DNA of 64,000 nucleotides from Larix kaempferi (GCA_027924585.1 BSBM01000753.1:20293501-20357500); one strand, 5' to 3'. Shown: positions 24,883 through 36,893, counted from the stretch's first letter. A program made the numbers and translations. Notes: generated by a model from the letters alone, not told the origin.

Positions 24883-25026
24883 ATGGTGCTGCAATGTTGG
24901 CATTGCAGCTCCATCTTAATAGTCGTCCTTGGTGTCATGCTGCTCCCTACTTCTACCAATGCTGCTACAACTTCTTCTCTCAGAATTAGATTCACCATTC
25001 TTTATATAGCTGCTGGCCTAGAGTAA
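24883..25026 (+). CDS. Short ORF with signal-peptide-like N-terminus
   Basis: A 47-residue reading begins ATG 24883: MVLQCWHCSSILIVVLGVML, then LPTSTNAATTSS, and stops at TAA 25024. It has a short n-region, a hydrophobic core ILIVVLGVMLL and an A-x-A-like cleavage context (TNA|ATT), the pattern of a plant secretory signal peptide. The rest is too short for a family call. It could be a small secreted peptide, the first exon of a broken secreted-protein gene, or chance. The surrounding DNA is somewhat less AT-rich than the flanks. No downstream exon was identified. Confidence 0.3.
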   Translation: MVLQCWHCSSILIVVLGVMLLPTSTNAATTSSLRIRFTILYIAAGLE

Positions 25027-25739
25027 TGTATCTGAAATATCTTCAAAGTTAAAACTAGTGGGGACACCAAACCAAAAGTCAAGGTGGGAATTGCCTGCAA
25101 CGTGTGCTACATCTCGGTGGAAACGGCCAGAAAGCAGGGAATATGAAGCCTACTAGAGTAAATACCAGTAAATAGTGACAACGACAATTGTCGCTGAGCA
25201 CCAAAAATTTGGCAGCATTTCAAAAAATAAATTTCACTTCTCTCCAAAGATGGGCAACATGGAATGAAAGAGAAGCTAAGTCATAGTGTCATAATTGTCG
25301 TAATTATAGGTGGATATCCTTAATCTTGTTTTAGAGTTGAATCTTCTTAAACTTCTAGAAACTGTAATTGACTATTGGTTTCTAGAAAACAATGAACTGG
25401 TTTATACAAAACCATGAACTCCGTATTTAGTGAAAATTGACTTCTACCTAATAGTTATTATAAATGACAGGTGACTTCTAGCTAACTATTTATGAATGAC
25501 AATGGACTTCTAGCTAACTATTTATGAATGACAATGGACTTCTAATCGACTACAATTTGAGCCTCGAGAATTAATTATTGCATCGAATTCTTTCATATAT
25601 ACTTAAATTGACCATAAAAATACTCTTCGGTTTTCTAGAACAAGCTACTTATACTCAAATTAACCATAACCATAAAACAATACAAGAATATATCATAATA
25701 ACTTTTATCATTTACATAATATCATTTAAAATTATAATT
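25027..25739. other. Noncoding DNA with 33-bp tandem repeat
   Basis: About two and a half copies of ACTTCTAGCTAACTATTTAT and following bases at about 25470-25545. The rest is AT-rich and runs up to the LINE target site. Confidence 0.6.
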
Positions 25740-25760
25740 AACAATTAAATTTAATGATAG
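25740..25760. repeat. 5' target-site duplication of the full-length LINE
   Basis: AACAATTAAATTTAATGATA at 25741-25760 is repeated perfectly at 32929-32948 just after the LINE poly(A). One further A may belong to the duplication. Confidence 0.95.
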
Positions 25761-25892
25761 ACACTAACTCTAATTCTCTCTCGAGTCACGGGATGATAGC
25801 TAGGGTTTGAAGGGTTTGGCAGCACACCAGTTCCATGCACAAGGCCGACTGGTTGTAGGCAGGCAAGTTCAGTGCGTTCGGCCACCCTCATT

Positions 25893-27271
25893 ATGTGCAG
25901 GGTAAGCATGCTGACCCCATCCTCGGGACCTTCGGGTTCGGCAGGGGATGAGGAGATGGGTTTAAGCGTCTCAAACGAATCGGAGGCAGGGAGGAATAAG
26001 AGATCGGGCCAGGGGGGCTACCTCCCCAAAACCCTCACTATTCCTGCTATCCAGGCCAAATCTAATAAAATTAGAGAGAGGGTCAAGCAATGGAAGGAGA
26101 AAGCACTGATTGGAAAGTTTGTGGGGATATGGCCGTGAGAGAAATATCTTGTTTGCTGGATCAAGACCACTTGGAACCCCAAAGGTCATTATCATCTGCA
26201 CTTGGGTTCCAAAGTTTTCTTCACTATGATCTTCTTCAATCTGGAAGATAGGGACAGGGTTCTGGAGGGAGGTCCTTATTTCTTTCTCTTTTTAGGCCTG
26301 TATCTTAGGCCCTAGAAAGAAAGGTTTAACCCAGAAACAGAGGATATGAAAGTAGCCCTTGTCTAGATCCGGATTTATTCTCTCCCCTGTGAGTACTGGG
26401 ATCTAGAGATCCTGCAAGATATTGGAAATACCTTGGGGGAGTTTGTTAAAGACATAGAGTAGAAAAAGATCCAAAAGTACACTACATGTGCCCGCATCTG
26501 TGTTTACGTGGATCTGTCAAAAGGTCTGCTTGAGGCAATTAGTCTGAACTTGGAAGATGAGGAATGGATCCGACCTCTTGATTATGAACAACTTCCATTT
26601 AGATGCAGACTCTGTCATGAATATGGTCACTTTGGAAGGAATTTCCCTAAGACCACTCAGGCGTCGCCTCCTTCCAATTCTTCCCAGGAGGGTGCGAAGG
26701 ATAAATATTAATTTACCCAAGTGCATAACAAGCAGAAGAATAGGGCGGGGGATCATTTGAAGAAAGGAAAGGAGAAAGACGAGAAAGGGATCAATGGAAA
26801 AAACCCCTTTCATATTCTGGAGGAAGTCAACGAGGATGGCCAGGGTGGAAGCAAAGGGAAGAGTCATCAGGAAAATGCAGCAATCGAAGTAGAGATCCCA
26901 ATGCTTCAGGAAGTGCCATCTGAAATCAACTGGTAGTGATGGAGGAAGACAAGGATGAGGAAATGGAGTTGGGAGAACTTGACCTAGATGAGAACGAAAA
27001 AGAATGCAATAAAAAGGGTTTAGGATATGTAACACGCAGGCAGTTAGAGATTCTGCAAGAGGCAATCATCAAATCTAAAGCGTGCCAGTAGCTCGGAATT
27101 TCCTTAGATCCTCACAAAGGGAGCAAAAGGAAATCCCCGGAGGAGGAATTGAAACGTGGTAGGAAGTCGAACAAACAACGAATTGCTGATATTGGAGTGA
27201 AACTCATCGAATCTAGCCAGTACCCGACGATGAAGGCAGACTCCTATGAAGCAAATAAGGTTTCCCAATGA
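25893..27271 (+). pseudogene. LINE ORF1 (DUF4283-like, zinc knuckle)
   Basis: Start chosen at ATG 25893 (MCRVSMLTPSSG). A Ser/Gly-rich leader is followed by a DUF4283-like nucleic-acid-binding region (about 26085-26520; VKQWKEKALIGKFVGIWP, then LHLGSKVFF, LEDRDRVLEGGPYFF). Next comes a CCHC-type knuckle at 26604-26645 reading CRLCHEYGHFGRNF, in which the last Cys is Phe. A basic/acidic tail follows. At least four internal stops occur, three where Trp is expected (for example V-stop-IRIYSLP), plus a frameshift near 26936. The ORF ends with TGA 27269-27271, which overlaps the ATG of ORF2. Its role in an intact element would be RNA binding in the retrotransposition particle. Confidence 0.85.
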
Positions 27272-30200
27272 AGCTCATATCGTGAAATATTCGAGGGTGT
27301 AATCATCCGAGGAAAATAAAAATGCTAGCAAGAAAGATTAAGAAGGAGAAACATGATGTTTGCTTTTTACAAGAGACTAAATGTAGCTCTGAAACCATAG
27401 AAAAGGTGGGGCAAAGGATCTGGAAAGGTTGTAAAGTGATTTCAACAGATGCTTTAGGAATGGCTGGTGCCTTAGCAATCTTATGGCTCCCTCATGCTTT
27501 GCAATTGACTAATTGGAGAGATAATCAGTTTTCTATTTCTTCCAATTTTACCATCTTAGACTCTGGGGCGAAAGGTACACTAGTAAACATTTACGGACCT
27601 AGTGCCTTCCCTCTTAAGAATTCCTTTATCAGATTCTTATCTTGGATGATCGAGTAGGTTGTTACTGGTTCTTGGATTGTGGGAGGAGATTTTAATCTCA
27701 TTTCATCACTTAATGATAAGAAGGGCGGTAGGAGGGTTTTGGATAGATTCCGGGAAGCTTTTAGGGAGTTCCTCGCCCAAATCCCGTTCATTGATATTGA
27801 GACCAGAAATGGTTGGCACACCTGGAATAAAAAATGAGGTGGACAACATCTTGTTGCATCCGGAATTGACAAATTTCTTACTACTAAAGACATTGAGCGA
27901 GGTACGGGCGAAGTCAGTGCAAGCATGCTGCCCTCAATAAGCTCCGACCATTGGCCCATTTTCCTCCATTGGGATTGGTCAAACAATGTCCTTTATAAAC
28001 CTTTTAGATTTGAGCAGTTCTGGTTGGAGGATAAAGAATTCAAAGATTTGGTGGGGCAGTGGTGGAAGGAGCTGGTCCCCTCGGATGGTACCGGTATGTT
28101 CCAATTTCAGAAACAACTCCAAGCCCTCAAATCCAAAATTCGCACTTGGAACAAAGAAGACTTTGGTAACATCTTCCAAGATAAGAAAAAGTTGACTGAG
28201 GATCTGGAGCAGACCCAACGCAGAGGTATGGCTGAAGGGTGGGATGATGCTTTAAGGAAGAAGGAGAAACACTTGTTGGATCAACTTGAAGCTAGGTAGA
28301 GGCAGGAGGAAATTTTCTGGAAACAAAAGTCCAAGAACCAATGGCTCCAAGATGGGGAGAAAAATATGAAATTCTTTCATAACACAGTTATTCAAAGCTG
28401 CCACAGATCAAAGATTTTCAAGATCAAAAGAGGTGATGGGAGTCAAGTGGAAACTAGAGGCAAGATTGAAGACAAACTAGTTAACCACTTTGCATTGGTT
28501 TTAATGGAAGACAGGGCTGATCGAAGCACTGCTATTTCCCACATCACTCGTCTCATTCCTAGACTAGTAACCAGGGACCATAACGAGCTATTGAACAAAC
28601 CTGTGTCTATGCAGGAAGTTGAGGAAGACATGAATCAGATGGCTCTAGGGAAGGCCTCGAGTCCGGATGGTTTTACTACCAATTTCTTCCATTCCTTCTG
28701 GGATATGATCAAGGAAGAGGTTTTGGGCATTGTTGAAGAATCACACAAGTGCTATGGGGTTTTAAAAGCTTTTAATGCGACCATTCTTTCTCTTAATCCA
28801 AAGGACGAAGGCACAGACTCCCAAACCTATAGCCCTCTGTAACGCCATTTACAAGATCATTACCAAAGTGATTACCAACAGGCGCCAGCCTCTTCTCCTA
28901 TCCTTATCAGCCCAGAGCAGTCGGGTTTCATTGAAGGAAGACAGATTGTGGATGGAATCATTCTGGTTCACGAGAATATCCACTCCTTCAAGCTTACAAA
29001 GAAACCTGGTATGCTAATCAAGTTTGACTTAGAAAAAGCTTATGATAAGCTTAGTTGGCTGTACATGCGCAACATCTTGGCTGCCTTTGGGTTTGACAGA
29101 ACTTGGGTGAACTGGATTATGAATGTAATCTCCACTCCGTTCTTCTCCATCTTGCTTAATGGCTCCCCATCCAGATTCTTATAGGCCTCTCAAGGCATCT
29201 GCCAAGGTGACCCCCTATCTCCTTTCCTCTTCATCTTAATGGCAGAGGGACTAAGGAGACTCCTGCAGAGCTTAGCTAATGATAGGAGTATCATAGGCCT
29301 TCAAATCCATCCTAGGTTGGAAAAGCAGATGCACCAACAGTTTGTTGACGACACCATGCTAATGGGGCACCCTTCAGTCCAAGAAGCTCGTATCTTCAAA
29401 AAAGGATTAAAATTATTGCGAAGGCATCGTGGCTTTAAGTCAATCCTACTAAGTCTCAAGTTTTCTTCTTTAATACTCTTGAACGTACCCAACGTAATAT
29501 TCTGATAATTCTAGGCTATGTGAAAGGATCTCTTCCTTCCAAGTTTTTGGGTGTTCCTCTCTCTGAAGGCACCATTTGTAAGGTCTCATGGCAAGATTTG
29601 ATTGATAGGATTCAGAAAAGGCTAGCGAGTTGGATGCTTAAACCTTTAAATCTCCCCAGTCGTCTAGTCCTGGTTAGGTCTATTCTCTAAGCTATGCCCG
29701 TTTATCTCTTTTCTATGCTCTCTGCCCCTAAGTCTGTTCTTAAAGAAATAAGGAGTATTAAGAGAAATTTCCTGTGGGGTGGTAGGGAGGAAAATTCTAT
29801 GTTTTCCTTGGTTGGTTGGGAAAAGCTATGCAATCCTAAGGACAAAGGTGGTCTTGGCATTAGAGATCCGAAGATTCTCAACGAAGTCTATGGGTCCGAA
29901 ATTTGGTGGAGGTGGTGCAACCACAACTTGGAACCATGGGCAAGGTTGTGGCATGTGAAATATGCTAGAGACAGGCCTCATGGGAACCTGATCTGTTTCA
30001 ATGAAGTCAGAAATGGTTCCCATATCAGGGAAAAATCTTTCACTGGCCGTAAACTAGTGCAAGATCACAGCTTTTGGAAAATCTACAATGCTGATTTTGC
30101 AAAATTTTGGGATGACTCGTGAAATCAGTTCCCCAAATTGGGAGATGAACCCAGGTAGCAGGACATCTGGGCTAAAGGAATGGTAGATGGAAAGATTGAA

Positions 30201-31655
30201 CTCTATGACTACTGGGAGGAGGTCTCAGCTGATGGGCATAGACATTGGTTGGACTGTGGATGGTTGGAAGGGAAAATTATTATTGCTCATCTCAGCGCCT
30301 TTGAGACCACGCTCTAGGAGAGAGTCATCCATGTCAAAGAGGGTCCTGACAAGCTGCGCTGGGGTTATACTCCGAAAGGAGTTTTCAGCATAAAGGAAGC
30401 CTACGATATCATAATTAACAATGATGCTGGGGGTGATAGTATCTGGAAGAAGGTTTGGGGGATGAACCACTGGCCCAAAATAGCCGTGTTTTTTTGGTTG
30501 GTGGCTTGGGGAAGAATATTGACCAGTGAAAATATTAGGAAAAGAGGGATTCTCGGCCCATCTTGGTGTCCCTTATGCCGCCTCTATGAGGAAACCTATG
30601 GGAATTTATTGGATAGTTGCACCTTCTCATCCACTCTATGGGATCGGGGTGCCATGATCTTCCATAGAAGTGATCGGGTTCGTGATCACTCGGCTCAAAC
30701 CATTAAAGATTGGAACCCCAAAGCCTTCTCAAACCCTATCATTTTGACCATTTGGCTAATGTTTCCTGGAATAGTCATTTGAAATGTGTGGAAGGAAGGA
30801 AATCACCATATCTTCAGGGACAAAAATCATGACCTCGAGGATATATGGAAAAAGCTTGTCGATAATATGAAAGAAATTATCTGAAGCATTACTTGGGGGG
30901 ACAAGGACCGAGATCTTTCGAAGGGTGATCTCCACATTGCTTCAGGTTGTGGGTTAGACAGTTCTAACTTGGACGGTTTACGAATAAAATCAAATACATG
31001 CCATCCTTCCAGTCCGAATTTTTGGCCCCCTCCACTGGCTCAGGTCTTTAAAATTAATTTTGACAGGGCTTCTCGGGGCAATTCGGGAATGGCAGGTTTT
31101 GGTGGAGTCTGCAGGAATGCTGCTGGCAGTGTCCTAAAATTTTTTTTCAGTCACCTTGGTGTGGATCCCAACAACTCAGCTGAGTTGGAAGGTCTCACAC
31201 AGGGCATCCACCTGGTGGTTAATGAAGCTTGGTTTTTGGTTATTTTGGAGGGGGACTCCCACATCATAATTCACATGGAAAAGAAGTTTGCCAACAACAA
31301 ATCCCCCGAAAAGATCTCCTCCAGTTGGCATCTGTTACATAGATTAGATCATCTGAAAACTATGCTATTGAATCATAGTGCCATCAAGTTTAGTCATGTT
31401 CGTCGGGATGCCAATAAGGTGGTGGACCTTTTGGAAAACCAGGGTATTAATGATGGTAGGGCCCTTTCGGTGGGTAGCCTGGAAGACTTCCGACGAGACA
31501 CCTAGATAGCTACTTGCCGCCACCTAGCTAGATCCGATATCGAAAAATTTCGTCAGCAGGAAGATGGAACCTCTCCGTCTCGTGATATCAACCGGGGGAA
31601 TTTGGGGTGGCATAATGGTGAGTCCCATCATCGTGTGTTTCCATGCGAGGAATGA
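27268..31655 (+). pseudogene. LINE ORF2: endonuclease, reverse transcriptase, RNase H
   Basis: Starts MKLIS at ATG 27268 within ORF1's stop (ATGA). Endonuclease motifs: FLQETK, VGGDFNLI, SSDHWPI. RT: GKASSPDGF, PIALCNAIYKIITKVI, SPEQSGFIEGRQ, FDLEKAYDKL, GDPLSPFLFILMAEGL and the catalytic FVDD. A C-terminal zf-RVT-like block follows (KVWGMNHWPKIAVFFWL, CPLCRLYEE). RNase H at 30969-31505 keeps NFDRASRGN, AELEGL, EGDSHII and RRDANKVVDLL, so all four acidic positions can be seen. Frame breaks lie near 28820, 28890 and 29470; stops occur at about 27656, 27837, 28300, 29182 and further on. The frame after RNase H continues past a stop at 31503 to TGA 31653. The protein cannot be made as it stands. 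Confidence 0.92.
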
Positions 31656-32651
31656 ATTCCACTATCTGTTTAAATATTGAAATCGGTACTAGCGAGTACA
31701 TTTCCTGGAAGGATGCGAGCGAAAGGAATGCTCCATATATCTTTCCTCTTCTAGCCACTAGTGTTTGTTTAATGATATTTTATGGCGGAGGAATTTTCAT
31801 GATTGACAATCAGTACGAGATGAGGAATGACCTACGTCTTGCTTATGGGCTGCTCATGATGCCTCTAGTTATTTATAGCCACGCAGAGGAGCGCTTGAAT
31901 GATAGATTTGTGCTTTGTCTCAAGCTCATTCCTCCCTCTATGAGTGGTAAGGTTTCTTGGAGGTGTGTGGGTGATAGATTCTCATTAGGTCGTCCTCCTG
32001 ATTCTATTTGGTTTAGGGAGATGGCCCCTAAGCATAGTGTTAGTCTTGAGCCTCAGTTGGAGCCTGGTTCTGATAAGATGAAGAGTTCTGCTAAGCTTTC
32101 TGTCGAAAGGGGTAATCCTTGGGTCGGGTTACCAGGGTGCAATCTAGAGCCCAAGAGGCCACTCTATTTTTTCGTCAGTGTATTCCATCCCTTGTCTAGG
32201 ATGAGATTGATCAGATCGAGCATCTGCTATGGGACATAGCGCAAGCCATTCCGATCAACACCCTTCGACGTGAGGTGTAGGACTGGGTGGTCGACCCGGG
32301 AACTACTTCTGGCAGAGCCTCTGCCTACAACCGTATGTTGATGGTTTACTGTGTCGTCAAGAATATCCTGGTGCATGTCACTATGACTAATATCTAAAAC
32401 ACCAAGGCGATCAAGAGCCGGTTCGAGCCTGGAAGGCACACAATGCCGATGCTCCTTTGATGCACCTCAAGATCGATGCAATTGCTGAGAAGATCGGTCT
32501 GATTTTTGTCTATCCTAGCATGGAGGATGTAGATTTGGCTAGGCCGAGTACTCATCGCCAGCATACTTCTGTTTAGAAGGCATAGGCAGACAAGGAAGAT
32601 GGGTCAACAGATAAGGGAAAACAGAAGCTGGCTGAGAATTGCGGGCAATGA
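31643..32651 (+). pseudogene. LINE third ORF (ORF3), unknown function
   Basis: Begins ATG 31643, 13 nt before ORF2's TGA ends, in a different frame. The first 155 codons are open (MRGMNSTICLNIEI, EYISWKDASERN, FYGGGIFMIDNQYEMRNDLR). A frameshift near 32110 moves the reading to VTRVQSRAQEATLFFRQCIP and DEIDQIEHLLWDIAQAI; later parts include KIDAIAEKIGLIFVYPSMED. TGA is at 32649. Canonical plant L1 elements end at RNase H, so this roughly 330-codon ORF is an addition. The truncated LINE at 0.15-1.6 kb has an ORF at the same place with a similar early ISW...GG pattern. No domain recognised; possibly part helical/coiled coil. Confidence 0.6.
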
Positions 32652-32927
32652 CGCTGTTCCCTGATATCATTTTGTTGTTCCTGGTTACTTTGATGAATGA
32701 TAACTGCTCTTTCTCTCCTTTGCGGCATTATAGTAGGTCTTGGGTTTTTATTTTAGGAAATCTATAACTAGGTGTGGGGGTTGGATCCGGGGCCGATTCT
32801 GTTAATGGCTCCCTGTTTTGTTAAGGGTATCTTGCTGGGAATAGCTGTGAATTGTAAGCCGAGGGCTACGCTTTAAGCATTTTTTGTAATCTAATCCTAT
32901 AGTAATATAGTACTTTTTTATTTAAAA
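32652..32927 (+). other. LINE 3' untranslated region
   Basis: About 275 bp from the ORF3 stop to the short poly(A), T-rich and noncoding. It would carry the reverse-transcription initiation signal. Confidence 0.7.
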
Positions 32928-32928
32928 A

Positions 32929-32948
32929 AACAATTAAATTTAATGATA
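32929..32948. repeat. 3' target-site duplication of the full-length LINE
   Basis: AACAATTAAATTTAATGATA, identical to 25741-25760. The junction with the poly(A) makes the 5' base ambiguous by one A. Confidence 0.95.
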
Positions 32949-33383
32949 TCAAAATAGATATGATAAGGAAATATGATGCATTAAAATGTAATCTTAAAAA
33001 TTAGAGATTATATATTAATACAAATATTTAAAATTTTATTTGTGGAGCACTAATTATAATTAAAAGTAAAAAAAAAAAAATGTTAAATTGTTTTGTTATT
33101 ATCATTGTTTTTGTGTTTGTGATATAGAAATATGAACATTAAATTGTTACATGGTCCAATTTTTGGTGAAAGAAATGATTATAAAATAGAAAAAATTAAA
33201 GATTAAAGATGTAAAATGAGAGTTTTTATAAAATATACTATTGACACTTATTTCAAAGCATCTTAATAGATGAGTTTTGAATAATATGAATTGCTTTTTA
33301 TTATTGTAGGAGTATATCGTTAAATGAACAAAGTACTCTACATACTACTATGTTAATTTATTAAAATTTAATAAAAGTATATT
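32949..33383. other. Noncoding AT-rich DNA
   Basis: Continuation of the LINE pre-insertion sequence; no gene or element seen. Confidence 0.5.
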
Positions 33384-33575
33384 ACAACAACAACAACTTA
33401 AGTTAGACACCAATTTGGTGTATAATATCTCTTTGTTTTTGGGACAAAGGATCCCTCTCAACGATGTAATTGCTAAAGTCTATAGAAGCATAAATAACCT
33501 ACTCCCCTCTGGATTTGAACCTATGACCTTTTAGAAAAAAACACTTGTTCTTAACCGTTATATATGCCTATCCAT
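33384..33575 (-). mobile_element. tRNA-derived SINE with (TTG)n 3' end
   Basis: On the minus strand: box A-like TATAACGGTTAAGAAC (about 33548-33563) and box B GGTTCAAATCC (33511-33521), then GAGGGGAGTAGG, a roughly 100-bp body and a terminal GTTGTTGTTGTTGT (33385-33398). This is the architecture of plant tRNA-derived SINEs with TTG-type tails. It shares the head with the plus-strand copy at 2.7 kb. Confidence 0.65.
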
Positions 33576-36374
33576 GCACACATAAAGGTGTATATTTCTA
33601 ACTGATAAACACATATTGGTTTATAAAATATTTTTTCAAAATTCTCAAACCTAAAATGTCATGAGTATAGTATGTCCTAATAAACATAGCATATCGACAA
33701 GTTCGTTGAAGATTGGTCCTCATATTGGCGATAAAGTCGAATTGGCCCCAACCCACCCAAGAATCTTAAACCCACGAGAAAGTGAGAGAGTAAACATACG
33801 GGGAGTCAATGCAAGGGTTTTGTGACGGGTGTTCTATGCAGAAGCGCGTCCATTTCTCTCATGAAATATTTTGTTAAACCATATTAAACGAAATAATATA
33901 ACTTTGTATTAAATTAAAACCGTTAATGATACAAAATTAATTTAAATATAGATAAGCTGTGAGAATTAATTTCCTTCCAAATGCATTTGTGATGGTATTG
34001 AAAACCATCATCACTTTAAAATTTTGTTAAAACCACATTAAATAAATTACTGTGACTTTTTATTAAATTAAAAACATATTAAATTAATGATACAAAATTA
34101 ATTTAAACATAGATAAGCTCCCATAATTAATTTCCTGATGTTATTGAAAATCCATCCTCACTTTGGTGATAATGTTCAATCGACCTAGCTGACAAACAAC
34201 CTTATAAAACTTTTAAGCTTGTAAAAAAAAAGGTGAGATAATGCATATTGAAGATCCGTCATCACTTTAATGATATATTTTAATAAAACTCGAGTAATAA
34301 GACCTTGAAGTGAAGTGTTAAAACATTTGCATTATATGGATGTAACATATAAATATTAATTAGACTTATTGAGTGTTTAGTGATTAAGATGAATATTAGC
34401 ATGTAAACTATTTATGTTAAGATGAATAAAGGTAAAAATCTCATATGTATGATAGGAAGATTCTTGTAAACCTTTATATATATGATAGGAAAAATTAGAT
34501 GATTTCATCTTAATAACATTTCAATGGCATTAATGGACATTAATCGATATTTGAGAAATGTATAAATTATTTACTTTTTCTTTCAAGTTATTGATTTTCA
34601 TTATTATTTTTTATTTAAATTTACCTTCAAATAAATGTAGAAGCAAGTTTAAGAACATAATGTCTTGTAACGGTTGTTTTTGTGTTCTTTTGGTTGGTGG
34701 ATCTATGCATCGGGGGTTGTTGAATACTTGTTAGCTATTATTTTGTATTTATACAGTGGATCTTGCTATAGCTATGTAAACATGTTATATGTTGTGGGCT
34801 GGTCATCATAGACTCCAAATCATGACTTAGAAACTTCTAATCACTTTTGAGAATATTTTGTAACTTTGATTTTTCAAAAGGAAAATAACAAGTTACAGCT
34901 TTTTTTCTACTAAAAAAAATTTAAGAACATAATGTCACTTAATTGACATTGTACCTCATATTCCTTATTATATATGAAAATGTTGATTTAATGTTTCTTA
35001 TGCAACATTTAAGGTGATCGAAATGTTACTTCCCTTGAACGAAATGCAAAGGCACCTTATCTTATACATTATTTTGGACCATAAAGACGATATGAAAAGG
35101 AATCTTATCTTTTGGATAATACTAACACACATGTTAGAGGGGCTAAGTGATAGCCAAATACTTATTATGATGTGTGGGCCAGTGCAGGTGTATACAGGAA
35201 ACCAGGTTACCCAAACTAGTCATTCAATGACGCAATTCTAATAACCACAATAGTAGCGCAATGTGATTAGTAATAGGTAGTTGACCTCAGTTCAATTAGG
35301 AGGGGTGTAAGTATTTCCCACTATGTATCCTATGAAACTTTGAGTTGTGGAAGGGATATTTGAGTCACACTCCCCAAGTTGTGTGACGACGAGTAGTTGT
35401 TTGCTAGGAAGTTTGGTAGATTTGGTTGTTACTTCCACTTGCGAGTTATATATCGGGTTAGGTTAATATAGTTGATGCTCCAGGATATTCCAACAGGGGA
35501 ATTTATCGGAGGAGAAAGTTGGAAGTAGGTTAGGGAGGAAGGATGATTAGATTAGTAATGTTTTGGGTTGGGATTTGAGAAACCCATTTAGTTGCATTTG
35601 GTTCCATTCACTTTTAAATCCTAGGTTAATTAATTAAGGTAAATATAAATAAATAAAAAAATTAGTGTTGATGTGCTGTGACCTAGTTAAGAAATTTTTT
35701 GATGTTGTGGGTATTGGATTGTTGTCTTGCATGTGTGGTTATCTTGTCATGTATGTGTAGTAATTGTTGTCTTGTTAGTTAGGGACTATGCATTAGTGTT
35801 GATGATGGTTTCCTATAATATGTGCACAAGTTATGTGGACTTTGGTTATGATGCACACACACCTTGTCTGTGTACACTAGTATTAGTTATGATATATATA
35901 TATAATGTAATTATGTACGGTTGTTGATGGGTGTAATATTAGTAAGATATAATATTATTTATAGCATTAACTTCTTATTGTATATATTTGCTTTGTATTT
36001 ATGAAACTTCTTAGTATTAGGCTCATTTACATTAACTTACATTAATCACATTTCATTGTGATTCCATTAATTGTATTAATTTTCATCCCCTTTAGTTATC
36101 ATTAGTAAATATGTTTAATTAAATGATCTCATTACATTTGTTAAATTTTAATTAATATGCATAAATTATTTAATTAAAATGTCATGTTATTGACAAGACA
36201 ATTATTACTTACCAAACAGATGAAGATATGAAAGATAATGAACAATGAAACAATAAATACATAAAGATATTTTATTATTTAATAATGTTTAACATTTTGA
36301 AAATTGGGTTGAGTTATGTTTGAGACCTTCCTTGTAGGTGATCGTTGTAAGATATGTAAAGAGGTAGGTGATCA
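33576..36374. other. Noncoding AT-rich DNA with a ~153-bp tandem duplication
   Basis: Two diverged tandem units (about 33867-34020 and 34021-34175) both contain TTTTGTTAAA, AATGATACAAAATTAATTTA, ATAGATAAGCT and AATTAATTTCCT. ORFs near 35.0 and 35.7 kb are short, low-complexity and unsupported. Confidence 0.5.
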
Positions 36375-36893
36375 GGGCACTCACACAAAGATGGTACCTA
36401 AAACTGATGTAATAGGATAAGAGTGCGCGAGCACTATAAATAAACGGTGTGTATGTGACCCTATCACCGCGTACATGCTTTTGGTCCAGAAATCGCCGAA
36501 CCTCCACTAAAGCATCTGCGTTGGCACAAAAGCGTGCATGTGGTAACGACATGCATGCATTACTAATGTGAACATGCTATTAACATGCATGCAATAGTCA
36601 CACATGCACACTTCTTTTTATATTAAAAACTGGGTCAAGGCCCATTTCCACCCAATTCGACCATGATTTGGTTGGACAAAAATGCTTCCAAAGACTACCA
36701 GAAGGAATGCATACATTCCCATCCACTTCCCAAGCCTCCATCACATAATCTAGGTAGTATTGCATCTATAAATTTTCATCTTTTTTTGTTTTTCGATGAT
36801 TTAATAAAAAATACATTGTAAACATTGTAAAAAATAAAATTAAACTTAAACAAATTCATTTTTTTAATTACAGATTGTCTCTCCTCCATCACA

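Larger units (their letters stand above)
25761..32927 (+). mobile_element. Full-length L1-type LINE with three ORFs
   Basis: About 7.17 kb between perfect 20-bp target duplications, ending in a short A-run (32924-32930). Order: 5' UTR; ORF1 (DUF4283-like plus zinc knuckle); ORF2 (AP endonuclease, reverse transcriptase, zf-RVT-like region, RNase H); ORF3; 3' UTR. ORF1/ORF2 join by an ATGA overlap and ORF2/ORF3 overlap by 13 nt. The perfect TSD suggests a fairly recent insertion, yet every ORF has stops, several explained by G-to-A in TGG or C-to-T in CGA/CAG. That suggests either fast methylation-driven decay or insertion of an already defective copy. Confidence 0.93.
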
